Shown here piece by piece: positions 1-13,916 of a stretch of DNA of 64,000 bases. The notes under the pieces were generated by a model, which ran no database searches, was not told where the DNA came from, and saw only the letters and a list, made by a program, of their open reading frames with translations. Numbering within the stretch: the first letter of the stretch is position 1; every line of letters begins with the position of its first letter. The position numbers and the translations under genes were made by a program. This stretch comes from Calycina herbarum (Eukaryota; Ascomycota; Leotiomycetes; Helotiales; Pezizellaceae), in the NCBI GenBank assembly GCA_001414485.1, contig LLEY01000098.1, forward strand, positions 62,001 to 126,000, in the 5' to 3' direction.

Positions 1-3000
1 GCTTTAACTAATTATATTAAACTTATAGATAAGGAACTTAAAGTATAAGAATATAGAACCTAGATTAAAAATAATAAAGAGATTAGTAGTTTATAAAATA
101 CTAATAATAATAGAGATCTACTTCTTAAAGAAAATTATAATATATAATTAGTAGTAGAATCTAAGTAACCTCTTTAAGTAGAATACGAATTACTACTATT
201 AACTAGTTCTTTAGAAATATTAAACTTATCTTCTAGTTTAGAAGAAGAGATTAGAAATAAAGACTCTAAAGTTAGAGAAACTTAGGCCTTTCTTAGAATA
301 TTTAAATAAGAGAATTAATAGGTATTTATAGATAGTTAAAAGCTAGACTTCTAGAGTACTTATACTATATAGAGAGTTTATCTAACTATCTTAATAATAT
401 ATATAGTTATAAGAAATAACTCTAAAATAATAACTCTAGTTAGTTTAATTACTAGGTAAGAAACTATTAAGAAAAAAGAGCCTAAGTATAACTAACTATA
501 AGTTAAGAAACCTATCTATTCTAAGGTAGAGGATATATAGAAGGTATATAATATTTTAAAAGAAACTAGTATATAGACGTAGTAGGTTCTAATAGGATTT
601 AAAGAACGGATTAAAACCTCTTTTCGTAGAATAATACCTAAAGACGTTATATTAGAGGAATTTAAATAATATATTATAGTTATATTAATTAGAAATAATA
701 GACTAATATTTAAGAAATATAGTTTATAGAAGTTGTTTAGTATACTATTCTAGGAGCAAAGAGAGCTTAATATTACTAGATAAGCTAAAATAGAACTAGA
801 AGAATTTTACTATTCTTTAGTAAAAGAACTATAGTTTATAGAAACAGTTTAAGAAATAATAGTATAATAGATATAATATAAACTAAGTCTAACTATAGAC
901 TAGTTATTATAGAAACGGTTTAAAGGAATCTTATTAGAACCTACTAGAACTATAGAATATTATTAGATATACGAGGTAGCTTTAACTAATAAAGAAGGAG
1001 TAGTATTCTTTTCTTAGTCCTAGATTTAAGTAGTTAAGGAAAAGAATTTAAGAGATTATATATTTAAAGTTTAATATATAAAACCAGAGATAAGTATACT
1101 AGAGGCTACTTTAGATTACTTATATATAGAAGAACTATAGTCTATAGAAACTATCGAGGATACTAATTATAGATAGATCTAATATAAATATAAAAAGTTA
1201 CTAAAACAATTTATAAGAAGAACTCCTAAGACTATAGGAATTATAGAATATTAATTAGTATATAAAGTAGTATACGTAGACTAGGAAAGAGTAAGATTCT
1301 TTCTATAGTATAGAAGTAAGAAAGAACGAAAATTCAACTAGGAAAATCGATCCTTTAAAGTTTAATATATTAAAGTAAAATTAAACACTACTTTAGAAGA
1401 AAGACAGTTAGTAATAACTATAGAAATACAAGGGAAAAAGTTATAAGTTATAATAGACTTAGGAGCAACGAGTAACTTTATTTCCTTAATAACTTAAAAG
1501 AAGTTAAACGTTCTAATTAAAGGAATAAGACTATATTAGTTAGAAGTAGTTAATAGAATAGATGTTATATACTAAAATAAGATTATTAATTAGTAAACTA
1601 TTCTAATAAAAGTTAATATTAAAAGATACTATTTAGATATATAATTTAATATTATTAAAATAGGAAGTAAGAAAGCAATACTTAGTATATTATAGATTTA
1701 GGAATATAATCTAGAGATTAACTAGAAGGCTAGAATAATAACCTTTAGTTAATATAAATATATAAGTTTATATTTATAACTTTAAGGCTAGAACAAGGTT
1801 AGCGCTACCTCTTCTAAAGCGTTAGAATACCTTACTTAGAGTCCTCTACAGGTTAGTAAGAAAGCTAATAATAAAATACCTATATAGTATAGAGAATTTA
1901 TAAGATTATTCAAAGATCTAGAAGATATATATACTCTTTCTAAATATTAGCTATAGGATTATAAGATTAAATTAATAGAGGGTTATAATCTTAAGAAGTA
2001 GAAGCTTTAACTATATAATTAGAATAACTTAGCTTTATTAGAAAGTTATATCTAATAAGAGATAAAGAAGAGATATATTTAAAACTCTAAATCGCTTATC
2101 TCTTTAAATATACTTATTATTAAGAAGAAAGACAATCTAAATAGACGAGTATATATTAATTATAGAGAACTGAATAACGTAACGATTAAGAACGCTTATC
2201 TATTACTAACTAGCTAATACTTATAGAATAAGCTAGGCTAAGTAAAGAAATTTACGAAACTAGATTAATAAAACGCTTATAGATTAATTAGGATTAAGAT
2301 AGGCTATAAATAGAATACTACGTTTATCTTACTATTAGAACTATATAAGTATATAGTAATATCTTTTATTTTAACTAATATACTAGCTACTTATTAGAGA
2401 TAGAATAATAGTATTTTAGAGAATCTTCTAAGAATAACTATTATATATTATCTAGATAATATATTAATTTTTTTAGAAAATCTAAAAGAATATAAAAGCT
2501 ATATAAAGAAAGTCTTATAAAGACTTGCTAAAGTAGACTCTTGTTTAAAACTCTTAAAATATAAGTTTAGAGTTAAGAAAACTCTCTTTCTTAGATAGAT
2601 ATTTAGCTTAGGAAAAATAGAAATAGATCTAGAAAAGATCTATATAGTTATTAAATAGGAATTATTAAAAAACGTTAAAGATATATAATCCTTTTTAGAG
2701 TTTACTAATTTCTATTAACTATTTATTAAAGAATATATAAAGATTATAAAACCTATGTTAATACTAATTAGAAAAGCTATAACTTTTATCTAGAATAAGA
2801 AGGCTAAAAAGGCCTTTTAAAAAATTAAAGAACGGTTTATAATAAAACCTATCTTATATAATTTTAATTATAAAAAACCAAGTATAATAGAAATAGACGC
2901 CTTAGATATAGTAGTAGATACTATATATTTATAACTAAATAAGATAGGAAAACTTATACTTATAGTATATTTCTTAAAAACTTTTAATATAGTATAATAG

Positions 3001-4285
3001 AATTATAGTATTTATAACAAAGAACTAATAGCTATTATTCTAGCTTTTAAAAAATAGAGAATTTACCTCTAGAGTACGACATACCTAGTAACAGTGCTTA
3101 CTAATTATCTAAACCTGAAAACGTTTACTATAACTAAGGAACTTATTATAAGACGCTTAGCTAGGTGGTTTAAAACCTTAGTAAGATTTAAGATAATTAT
3201 TTAATATATTAGTAAAATAAGTAATACTTAAGCTAATACTCTAAGCTAGAAACTAGGCTATAAGGAAAATAAAAAATATATCGATATAGTAATATTAAAG
3301 TATAATAAAAACAGTGACTTAGTATCTACTATATATAAAATAGTAGTAATAAATAATATCTAGATAGATAAGATTTAAAGTATATATAAAGGTTATAACT
3401 AGTATATAAAAGAGAAACTATAGGTTCCTAGCTTATATACGAAGGAGTTTATATAAGAATACTATACTACGCCTACTTATAGCTACTAAGGAATTCGTAG
3501 AACTCTTTAGTAGATAAGATAATATTACTATATTAATCAGTTATCTACGATAGTTAAGAAAGTAATAGTAGAATATAATACCTATACTAGGAATAAGACT
3601 TCCTACTATACTTCTTATAAACAGATAAACACTACTCTAATACTATAAATACCTTAGAGATTAATATCTTTAGATTTTATTATTAAATTACTAAAATCTA
3701 AAGATCTAATAATAAGAGTTTAGTATAACTTAATCCTAGTTATTATAGAATAACTTATAAAGTATATAATTCTTATAGTATATATAGAATCAAGTATAGC
3801 TAAGGAATTAGTATTCGTATTCCTTAGAGAAGTAGTCTTAAGACATAGACTACTAGAAGAAATACTCTTAGATAGAGATAAACTCTTTATCTTAAAATTC
3901 TAGATCACTCTTATAGAATAACTAGGTATAAAAAGAAAGCTTTCTATAGCTTTTTACTCTTAGATAAATAGAAGAAACGAATATATAAATTAAGTAGTTA
4001 AAATATACCTTTGTTATTATATAAACTACTAGTAGAATAACTAAAGAATTATTATCTTTAGTATAGTTTATATATAATAGTTTAATAATAGAAATAACGC
4101 TTATTATACTATTCTATATTAATTTTAGATATAAATTAGTAACGTATTAGAAGATACTAGCTATAACTATTAATAATTAACTTGTTTAAGTCTAGGTCTC
4201 GAGAATTAAAAAGCTATATAAGGAATTAGTAGAGGATCTATAATTCGTAGCTAAAAGAAATATATACTACTATAATAAACGACGT
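1..4285 (+). mobile_element. Gypsy-A copy 1 (A1): RIP-degraded Ty3/gypsy retrotransposon, both ends missing
   Basis: The stretch aligns by eye with two other copies in the window (14,886 onward and 28,447 onward); position 1 corresponds to about 28,447, inside the end of gag. Reading through the many TAA/TAG stops in order gives an aspartic protease segment near 1440-1560 (IIDLGATSNFIS), a reverse transcriptase near 2080-2700 with YLDNILIF near 2450, an RNase H-like segment near 2880-3120 and an integrase from about 3440. It stops at 4285, where a small LTR element begins, so the chromodomain end and the 3' LTR are absent. The 5' LTR lies outside the window. Nearly every expected CAA, CAG and TGG codon is a stop, so no product is possible. 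Confidence 0.85.
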
Positions 4286-4465
4286 TATAATAGACGTGCT
4301 TTAGAAAGACTTAGAATAAATAATACTCTATTCTTAGAATAAAAGACGAGAAGAGAAGTAGAGCTCGAGAGAGCTAGGAACTAAATATAGGTCGCGTACG
4401 CTAATACTAGCGTGTCTCGCTAAGCGAGTATATAATATCTAACTCTTATAACTATAGCTATTATA
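4286..4465. repeat. LTR-like direct repeat, left copy (180 bp)
   Basis: It matches 5604-5783 along its whole length. The differences I noticed are mostly C/T or G/A, as RIP would produce. Its termini are TATAATAG and CTATTATA. Confidence 0.75.
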
Positions 4466-5603
4466 CTATCTCTCTCTTTGAAAAAAGCTCGCTCTAAGCG
4501 TTGAAAATCTAAACTAACTATTTATAAAAAATACTCTTTTACTAAGTATCTAGGTAGTCTAGATCGTCTAAATCTACTTCTTCGCTATTATAAACATTGT
4601 TATTTATAGTAGCTATAACTACTCTATCTAGGTCTATTATATATCTATCTAGTCTTACTACCTACTTTCGTACTAGCGTACTTTGTCTTAGTTTTAGTAA
4701 ATATAAACGTAATTTATAATCGTTAACCTAGTATTCTAAAGAACTATATTATATATATCTACTATTAGCTCTATATTAATCTCTACGTTTAGAGGAAATA
4801 GAATATACTTATTATAGTAAAGAGAATATATTAATAGAATTAATATTAATAGTATTTAGATCTATTAGTTTACTATAACTATAGTAATTACTATTACTAG
4901 AGAAGGAATAAGAATATAGAGATAGTATAGAAGAGCGACTAGCTAACTACTAAATAATATATATAAATATAAAGTAATTACGAGATAGATTAAGCTACTA
5001 AGAAAGCCGTTTATAAAGAGTAGAACTAAGGCTATTTCTAAAGATAGAAATCTTATTAATATCTACCTAGTCTTAACCTCTTACTTTATATATATTTAGC
5101 TTAAAAGAGTTATAAGAGAACTATAGCTTAGACGTAGGAGTTAATATTAAGATAGACGTAATAGAACTATATAATACTATCTTCTATTACTATACTATTA
5201 ACTCGTAGCTTTGCTTAAATAGAGAGAAGCTAGGTATTAAACTTATATATCTAGCTAGTAAATTTGTCTATATCTAGAAGAGATACTTTTAGCTTAGTAG
5301 TTAGCTTAGTAGATAATATACTTACTAATTAAAGTAAGTAAATCTCGTTATATTATAAGTTAATTTCGTTATACTAATACTAGACTTTAGCTTATAACTT
5401 AGCGATCGTAGACTAAACTTAAAAAGGATCTATTAGAAGAAGTATAGAAGAGGTTTTATTATATTTATAAAAGTATAGAGCTCTTATATATAAGAAAGTA
5501 GTAGAATCGTATAAATTAAGATATAAGATCGTAGACCTAGAAACTTAGATATAACGTAAACTAAGACCTAGAATACTTAACCTTAACTAAGAGTCTTTTA
5601 TAA

Positions 5604-5783
5604 TATAATAGACGTGCTTTAGAAAGACTTAGAATAAATAATACTCTATTCTTAGAATAAAAGATAAGAAGAGAAGTAGAGCTTTAGAGAGCTAGGAACT
5701 AAATATAAGTCGTATATACTAGTACTAGTATATCTTACTAAGCGAGTATATAATATCTAACTCTTATAACTATAGCTATTATA
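5604..5783. repeat. LTR-like direct repeat, right copy (180 bp)
   Basis: This is the partner of 4286-4465, with identical length and termini. Confidence 0.75.
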
Positions 5784-6528
5784 TAGATAGAATAGTATAA
5801 TATTAACTAAAAAGAGAAGAAGATTAAGACTTATATTTATATATAACGTAGTTTATTACTAAGTAGCGTATATTACTAAGTAGCGTACTTTTCTCTACTT
5901 TACTATCTACTAACTTTAACACACGTTTTCTTAATAACTAACTATAGAAATCTAAACCTAAGAAGTACGAATTATCCTAGCTATCGAGGCTATTTAAATA
6001 TCTAAAAAACTTAGTCGTTACTCTACTATAAAAATCTAAGAGTTAGAGCTATAGCTAGTAAGCTCTCTAAGCGAACTCTACTAAATCAACACTTATTACT
6101 TAAAAGTTATTTATAATTCTAGCTTTAAGTCTTTTACTCTAAAACTTATATAACGTGTATATATAGCTAACCGGCTAAACAAGCGAACTAGCTAACTGAA
6201 AACATATCTAAAATCGCGATTTTAATATTTTAATATCTCTACGAACTATTTATTAAAAGTTTTAAAATTAAAACTTTGATTTTATTACTATATATATATT
6301 TAGAATTCTAAGTTTCAGACGCTATATAATTTTACTTAGCGATTCGCTTAAAAGTACCTTTATAATCTTATCTTTTTTCTTCTTCTTTTAATAACTTTTT
6401 AATATAAATTAGCCTTAGTCTTATATTTTATAACTTTTATATTTATATAGTAATAAAATCAAAGTTTTAATTTTGAAATTTTTAATTAACAATTCGTAAA
6501 GATATTAAAATATTAAAATCGCGATTTT

Positions 6529-6857
6529 TGTTATAGACCTGGCCACCGCCGAGCACGTGACTCGCGTACGGCTGCTCGCCGGCGTCCGCAAAGCCTGCTA
6601 TTCCTAGCCTGGCCTAGAACTATTCCTACCTAGGCTAGGAACTATTTCTATAAACAGATCGACATTTCTATAACTTATCGATTCCTTAACTATCTCTATA
6701 TTATAGAACCTCTAGAAGTCTCCTCTTTCCTTCTCTTCTCTTCTATAGCTTTAGATCTTTAATTAAACTACCTCTTACTTCTCTAATTATCCGCTATACC
6801 TATATATACTATAGGTAAGGATAACTACTAGAAGGCTAGCAGATTAGGTTTATTATA
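6529..6857 (+). repeat. Gypsy-B1 5' LTR (329 bp)
   Basis: It starts TGTTATAGACC and ends TTTATTATA. It keeps an unusually GC-rich head (about 6537-6620) containing CACGTG, while the rest is AT-rich. Confidence 0.9.
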
Positions 6858-9800
6858 TTATCTAAAGCTCTCTTCTTCTCTCTATTTACTACTACTTCTA
6901 GGAAGGATTAGAATATCTGTTACGATTCTAATACGATATCTACGGTCTATATAGACCGCCCGTAGATGCTACTAGCGCCTTATACAGCCCCGCGTACCCG
7001 CGCCTACCACCGCGTATAAGAGCCTAAGGCTCTTCTACCTATACCCTCTGTTCTTATAACTAAGTCGTCTATAATAATATCTGCTAACCAGCCTACGGAC
7101 GCTTAACAGCTCGCTATAGCCCTGAAACAGGTCCGTCTACTACGAGAACAACTAGACGACGTCTATACCCCTCTATAAGAGAATACCCTATCTAAAACTA
7201 GATAACACAGGTCGTTTATAGTTAAGCTTAAGGATACTAAGCCTCTAACGGATAGCTCGTCTCTAACCTTCGATAACTAGAAGATCTAGATTAAGAACAA
7301 GTTTCTTATCAACGCCTCTATGTTTAAGCTAGAGGAAGCAAAGATAGCTTACGTTTTTAACTATATAGCTGATATTACTTAGAAGCATCTCGCGCTCTAT
7401 TACTAGAAGGGACCTAAGCTGTTTTAGTCTATAAAAGAAATAATTATATATTTTATAGATATTCTAGAGAACCTGTTTAAAGCGTAGGACGCTTATATCG
7501 AATTCCGCTAGCTTGTTATAAGAGATAACGAGACTTTCGCAACCTTCTATACTCGCTTCTTATACCTTATAGGCACTGGACGGATCCCGACAGACGACTT
7601 ATAGCCCGACTTATATAACAAGCTTACGCTACCTCTATAATAGTCCGTCTTACTATTCTTAGACGTCCTACTTATAAGTACGGCCCTAGTAAACAAGTGT
7701 CGACTTGTTAATAAGAACTTACGAAGACTTTAGCTCCGTAGAAGTAACTTATAGACCGCTCGTCTTATCCCCTAGCCTATAACTACTACTACTACCTCCC
7801 GCCTAGCTAGAACTTTTACTACTACTTAAACTGCGTTCTATATAACCTCCCCTACCCCGGCCCCCCGCCTTTATAGACTATTACGTAAACCAACGCCTGC
7901 TTATAAGGAACCGGACGACGCCTGCTTTAAGTATAAGAGGACTAGGCACTATACCCGCGAATGCCCTAAGAACTCTAAGCTTATTACAGACGTTAATAAG
8001 CTTACGAAGCCTACGTCCGACTTAGAACAGTTAGAAAACGACTAAGTCTAGGGAAAGTCTCCTCTCTAGGCTTGCTTTACCGAGGTCCTAGCTAGTTAGT
8101 TATCGATCTAAGTTAGCTACTTAGAGGAAAACAGTTTACAGTCTCTTATAACTTAGTTTTTAATAGATATAGATTTAAAACCTCTGCTCTAGCTGATACT
8201 AGAGTAAACGGCTTTATACTTATTAGTATAAAGTTTACTTAAGAGCTAGCTCGCTTCTTCTCTTTAACTATTTATACTCTTCCTACTCCTATTATAGTTC
8301 GCGGCTTTAATAGACAGAGTCGACAGTCTATAGACTGCTATATTATTCTTTACTTATATATAGACGGCTGTAAATAGTATAACGTCTCTATAGTTCTCCT
8401 TAATACTAGCTATTAGGACCTTATTCTTAGGCGTATATAGTTTAACTAGCTTAACGTATAACTTAACCCCCGCTAGCGCTGACTTATATAGCCTATAGAT
8501 CTCTCTCCTTCTTCTAACCTTATCTAGCTACGCCTCCTAGATCCTAGGATCCTATAGACTCGGCTCTTAAACCTAGATTACTAAGCTAACGCGGATCGCC
8601 GCGATTAGGCCCTAGAAGAACAGGTCGTATATAAATACTAGGAAGACCTACAACTGTTTATAAGCCTTGTCAACGAGCTGCTAGTCTCTCGGATCCTAGC
8701 GCGCCCGCCTACTACACCCCTAGCTATACGTTATAGCGAGTACTAGGACCGCTAAAACAACTTACGAAATATAAACCGCGCTCTTATAGGTTTAGATATC
8801 TATAAAGCCTCTATAGCGCGCCTGAAACGTGTACGCCTCGACCTGTTACCGGTAGACATCGCTGTTATTAGTACTACTATATATCGCTGTAACTTATAAG
8901 ATACTAAAGCTACGGCCTTTAGTACCTCTCTTTATAAGATCGATTACTTAATAGAAAAAAAGCTTATAGATTAAAAAGACGACTTATAGGTCTAAGAAAG
9001 CCTCCTTAGAGCCTACTAGGATCTCGTAGACGTTTTCTCTAAAGCTGCGTCCGATACTCTTCTCTCTCGTCGCTTATACGACTATAAGATCGAACTTATA
9101 AACAGGAACGTAGACGACTTGTTCTATAGCCCCCTCCGCCACTAGTTAACAGACGAGCTCCGGGCTATAAAACGATACCTTATTAAGAACCTTTATAAAG
9201 GTTTTATTAAGACTAGCTAAGCCCTCTTTACAGCCTCGATTCTCTTTATTAAAAAGTCTAATAGCTCTCTACGGTTCTATATTAATTACTATAAGCTAAA
9301 TAACCTAACCTATAAGAACTAGTATCCTCTTCCGTTAATCGACGAAACTCTTACTCGTCTAGGTAAGGCTCGTATCTTTACAAAGCTAGATATATAATAA
9401 ACTTTTTACCGGATTCGGATTAACCCTAAGTCTAAGGAACTAACAACGTTCCAGACCTGTTATAGAGCTTATAAGTATAAAGTTATACCTTTTAGACTAA
9501 CTAATAGACCTGTAATATATTAACAGTTTATAAACGACGTACTCTTTAACTATTTAGACGACTTTTATACTACCTACTTTAATAATATTCTTATTTACTC
9601 TAAGAACGAGCTAGACTATTAGGAACACGTCTATAAGGTTCTTTTACAGCTTTATAAAGCTAGCTTATAAGCTAATATTAAGAAATCTAAGTTTAATATT
9701 ACTTATATAAAGTACCTAGGCTTCTATATAAGTATTAATAAGATTAAAGTAGACCTAGAAAAGACAGAAACGATCTATAACTAGGAACGCCCTATTATAG

Positions 9801-12117
9801 TCTACAGTGTTTAGTCCTTTCTTAGCTTTTATAACTTCTACTAGAAGTTTATTCTTAACTATAGACGAGTTACACGCCTGTTAACAGCTCTAACTTATAA
9901 AGACCAGCTGTTTTAGTAGACACCTGCTTATTAGGACGCCTTCTCCGAGCTAAAGGCCCGGCTTATTAATACACCTCTTCTTATATACTTTAATCTATAA
10001 TATAAGTCTATAGTTGAGACCGATTTCTCTAACAGCGTTCTTAGCGGTATACTCCTTCAGTTACAGCCAAGTTAAGAGTAGTACTCTATAGCTTACTTCT
10101 CTAAGATAATAATACCTACTAAGATTAACTACCTAATTTATAATAAAGAGATACTAGCTATTATACGTTCTCTAGAAGCCTAGAGACCTAAGCTTAAAGG
10201 GTCTCTACACCAGGTATAGGTCGTTTTAGACTATAAAGCTCTCGAGTACTTTATAATAACTAAAGCTTTATCTAGCTAACAAGCCCGCTAGGCTGAAACT
10301 CTCTCTCGATTTAACTTCCTACTTACTTATAAGCCTGGTAGCTAGAATTAAGCAGATTCTCTTACTCGCCGGGACTAAGAAGTAGATAGTTAAATAGTAA
10401 TAAAGATATCTACTTATATATAAGTCCTCTTATAGCCTAAGAATCTCGACTCGCGGATTATTATAGACCTAGACTTAGACTCTTCTATAGATATTACACC
10501 TGTTAGAGTAGCCGACAGACTATATAACTTAATTAACAATATCTTATAAGCTAATCGTATAAGTACGGGCCTTAACGCTCTCCGCTAGTACGCTACAGAC
10601 GAACGCCCTAGCTAGATAACCTATAACAGCCTTCTACTATACTAAGAACGGCTTGTCCTACCCGAGGACGACGATCTTAAAGTACGCTTACTAAGCGAGG
10701 TTTATAATCAAGTCTCGGTAGCCTACCCTAGATAATCTAAGACTCTAAAGCTAGTTACGGACCGCTACTACTAGCCGTACCTTCGTTTAGATATACAACG
10801 ATTCGTCTATAACTACTAGACCTGCCGTCGCTCTTATATACTACGAGACCGCCTCCCTAGACTCCTCAACCCCTTACCTATCCTAGATCGCCTATAGTAA
10901 TATATATTAGTTGATTTTAAGGAATTCCCTTCTAATAAGTCTAGGATAGATATAATTATTATCTTTATCTGCTAGCTAAGTAAGAGATCTATCTCTATCT
11001 CTTATCTAAAGACTATAGATATAAAAAAGACTACGCGGATCTACCTCGACCGCGTATAGCGCTATTATAGACCGTCAGATACTATTATCTCTAACCGCGG
11101 TCTGTAATTCGTCTTAGAGTTCTAGTAAGAGTTTAACTAGATCCTAGGGACTAAGATTAAGCTATCCACGGCTATATACGTATAAACCGACGGTTAAACT
11201 AAGAATATAAACTAGTAAATTAACTAACGCCTTCGCCTGTTTATAAACTACTATTAGAATAACTAGTCTAAACTAATACTGATTATAGACTACGCTAAGC
11301 TACACTTCCCTAGGACTCGACGACTCTTCCGCTTATATAAATCGAGCTTGGTTACGTGCTACGTACCAGCTTTGATTGAGTCCGCTAGAGCCCGGAAGAG
11401 CTAATAAGCGTCTGTAAACAGCTTTTATAAGACGAAGCAGTTGCGTACGTAACCCGTATACACAGCGCCTAGGAAACCGCTCGTAAGAGAATCGAGGCTA
11501 CTTAGGAACGCCAGCGTAAGCAAGCAAACAAGCACCGGCGACTAGTAGACTTTACTACGGGCGACAAGGTCTACGTATTAACAAAGACGTAGAATATAGA
11601 CCGCCTAAGCCGTAAGCTCGACCAGTAGATAGCTAGTCTGTATACAGTCCTAGAAAAGGTTAGAAACGCTTTCTAGGTCGACCTGTCTCCGATAATTAAA
11701 ATATAGCCTATAATCTCTATAGACAAGCTTTGTAAAGCTCCTAACGATCTGCTACTAAGCTAGCTATAGGAACTAGGACTGCCTATTATAGTTAACAGGT
11801 ATAATAAATAGAATATAGACTAAGTACTAGCCTCTAGAGGCTATTATAGAAAATTATAATACCGGGTTTAATAGGTATAAAGCGAGCCAGACCCGGCCTA
11901 GTACCTAGCTTCTGACTTTATAAGCTGCCTATATAAGCTTTAAGAGTTTCACACTCTAAATCCTTCTCTCCTAGGGCCTCCTAGGTACTTAGCAAAATAG
12001 TTATAGAGCTAGGAAGATAGTATAGACGAGCTAGAATATCATAAGGACGAGGATAAATTACCTATAAGGTAGTAGGTTTAGAGCTCGCAGGCGAGCTCTA
12101 CTTAGAGAGAGAGGTAA

Positions 12118-12446
12118 TGTTATAGACCTGGCCACCGCCGAGCACGTGACTCGTATACGGCTGCTCGCCGGCGTCCGCAAAGCCTACTATTCCTAGCCTA
12201 GCCTAGAACCATTCCTACCTAGGCTAGGAACTATTTCTATAAACGGATCGACATTCCTATAACTTATCGATTCCTTAGCTATCTCTATATTATAGAACCT
12301 CTAGAAGTCTCCTCTTTCCTTCTCTTCTCTTCTATAGCTTTAGATCTTTAATTAAACTATCTCTTACTTCTCTAATTATCTGCTACACCTGTGTATACTA
12401 CAGGTAAGGATAACTACTAGAGAGCTAGTAGATTAGGTTTGTTATA
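12118..12446 (+). repeat. Gypsy-B1 3' LTR (329 bp)
   Basis: It has the same length and termini as 6529-6857. The differences I saw are C/T and G/A transitions. It is followed by the ATTTT target duplication. Confidence 0.9.
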
Positions 12447-13461
12447 ATTTTAGATATATTTTCAGTTAGCTAGTTCGCTTATTTAGCCGGTTCGCTATAT
12501 ATACACGTTATATTATTAATAAATAGTTACTAGTTCTTTTACTTTAATAATATCTTCTAACTTATAAGTTAACCGCTTAGTATATTATCTATAATTACGT
12601 AGATCTACTAAATTCTAAAGCTTCTAGATCTTCTTAATTAACTCGTTCTTAGAAGTTAGTATAAAAAGTAACTTCTTTAACTCTTCTTTTATCAACTACT
12701 AGACCTTTCTAATTACGTTTAAATTAGATAAAGAAGAAGGCTAGTTAAAGCCGCGGATATTATATTAGAGCTTAGCTAAGCGAGTATATCTCTTATATAT
12801 CTTTAAACCGTCTTTTATAAAGATATAGTCGGTATCGAGCTTGTTAAATAAGAGAAAGATAACTAGCTCGAGAATTTTATCCTTATAAGCGTGAGAATTC
12901 ACTCTTCTATAGCCTTGTTCCTTCTCTAAGAAGATAAGAGAAGACTTATAATCTTAGCCGATCGTACTCTAAATTATAACCGACACTCTCTCTAATTAAT
13001 ATATTAATCTAATATAGTCTAGACACCTCTTTTCATCTATACGCCGTATTACCTAGACTCTTCTACTCTTTCTAAGCTTAAATATACACTTGTCTAACTA
13101 TATAACCTTTCTCTAGTCTCTCTTTTATTTATAAGTAGCTGCCTAGTCCGATGTCCTCTACTAACGATATATATATATAAAAGTAAGACGTTTCTTTACT
13201 TAGAGTTAGCTAATAAAGAGTCGAGAGTACGTAATACATCGTCGGTAGCTAGCGCGGCGAAGTTCTTATCGAATTATATAAATAGAAGTAGGTAGATTAA
13301 GAGCGTTTTTGACTTATATAAGAGATATATAATAAGTAGTATAATTTTAGAATATAAACTAAAGGATTTAGCGTATATATCGCTTAGATAGTAATCTCTT
13401 TTGATATTACTTTCTTTTATATATAGTTTAGCTTAAATTAGTCTTATAGATCCTCTACGTA

Positions 13462-13916
13462 TATTACGAATCACGTTTTACGTGATAAGTAGTTTAGACG
13501 GCGTTCTAACAGAATAAGATATAACGTCTAGGAAATAGAAGTTAATATAGGAGGGAATCTATAATATAGAAGAGTATTTAGGAATTCTAGGATCTCACTG
13601 TTAGAAGTTGGTTATAATTACGTAACTAGGAAGGTAAGCGACATAGCCGACGAGTCGACTATGTCAACTATAGTCGAGCAAATCGACTATAGCGGCTAGG
13701 GGATACGAAGGCTCTATATAAGACTAGTACGTCTGCTATTAGATAGGAGTTTCGTACTTAACTTTAGTTATTAATCTTATTATCTTATTTAATATCTTTG
13801 ATATAAGTAACGAGTTTACTTTTAAGTAAATAATCTATTACGTCTATACTTCTTATCTATATACTAACTTTTAAGACTTAGTTATCTTTGTTTAGTTTGT
13901 TTAAGTTTCGTTATAC
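13462..13916 (+). repeat. Gypsy-A2 5' LTR (455 bp)
   Basis: It starts TATTACGAATCACG (an original TG end changed to TA by RIP) and ends TTTCGTTATA. A TATA-like CTATATAAGAC lies near 13,714. Confidence 0.85.

Larger units (their letters stand above)
4286..5783. mobile_element. Non-autonomous LTR element, 1498 bp
   Basis: Two direct repeats of exactly 180 bp (4286-4465 and 5604-5783) enclose 1138 bp. Each repeat starts TATAATAG and ends CTATTATA, an 8-bp inverted pair like the TG...CA termini of LTRs after C-to-T/G-to-A change. No protease, reverse transcriptase or integrase motif was found inside, so it resembles a TRIM-type element. The left junction lies in gypsy-A1, but the gypsy-A sequence does not resume after 5783 and the 5-bp flanks differ (gacgt against tagat). 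A deletion or recombination after insertion is therefore likely. Confidence 0.6.
6529..12446 (+). mobile_element. Gypsy-B copy 1 (B1): complete Ty3/gypsy chromovirus, 5918 bp
   Basis: It is bounded by 329-bp LTRs (6529-6857 and 12118-12446) and a 5-bp target duplication ATTTT (6524-6528 and 12447-12451). Coding remnants in order on the plus strand are: gag from about 7079 with a zinc-knuckle region near 7918-7970 in which one Cys codon has become Tyr; protease near 8190-8330; reverse transcriptase near 9180-9770; RNase H; integrase near 10,690-11,500; and a C-terminal chromodomain-like block near 11,850-12,000 (WYLASDF, GPPRYL). A purine tract (12103-12114) precedes the 3' LTR. RIP is weaker than in gypsy-A, but stops are frequent and the copy is dead. 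Confidence 0.9.
6153..12508. mobile_element. MITE with Fot1-type ends, inserted in the Tc1-like element and split by gypsy-B1
   Basis: The ends are ACGTGTATATATAGC and its complement, flanked by TA at 6151-6152 and 12509-12510. Without gypsy-B1 it is about 430 bp and consists mostly of long inverted arms (roughly 6153-6300 against 6425-6528 plus 12452-12508), with no coding potential. The arms start with the same 8 nt plus two 17-bp repeats layout as the Fot1 elements here, so a Fot1-type transposase probably mobilised it. Confidence 0.7.
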
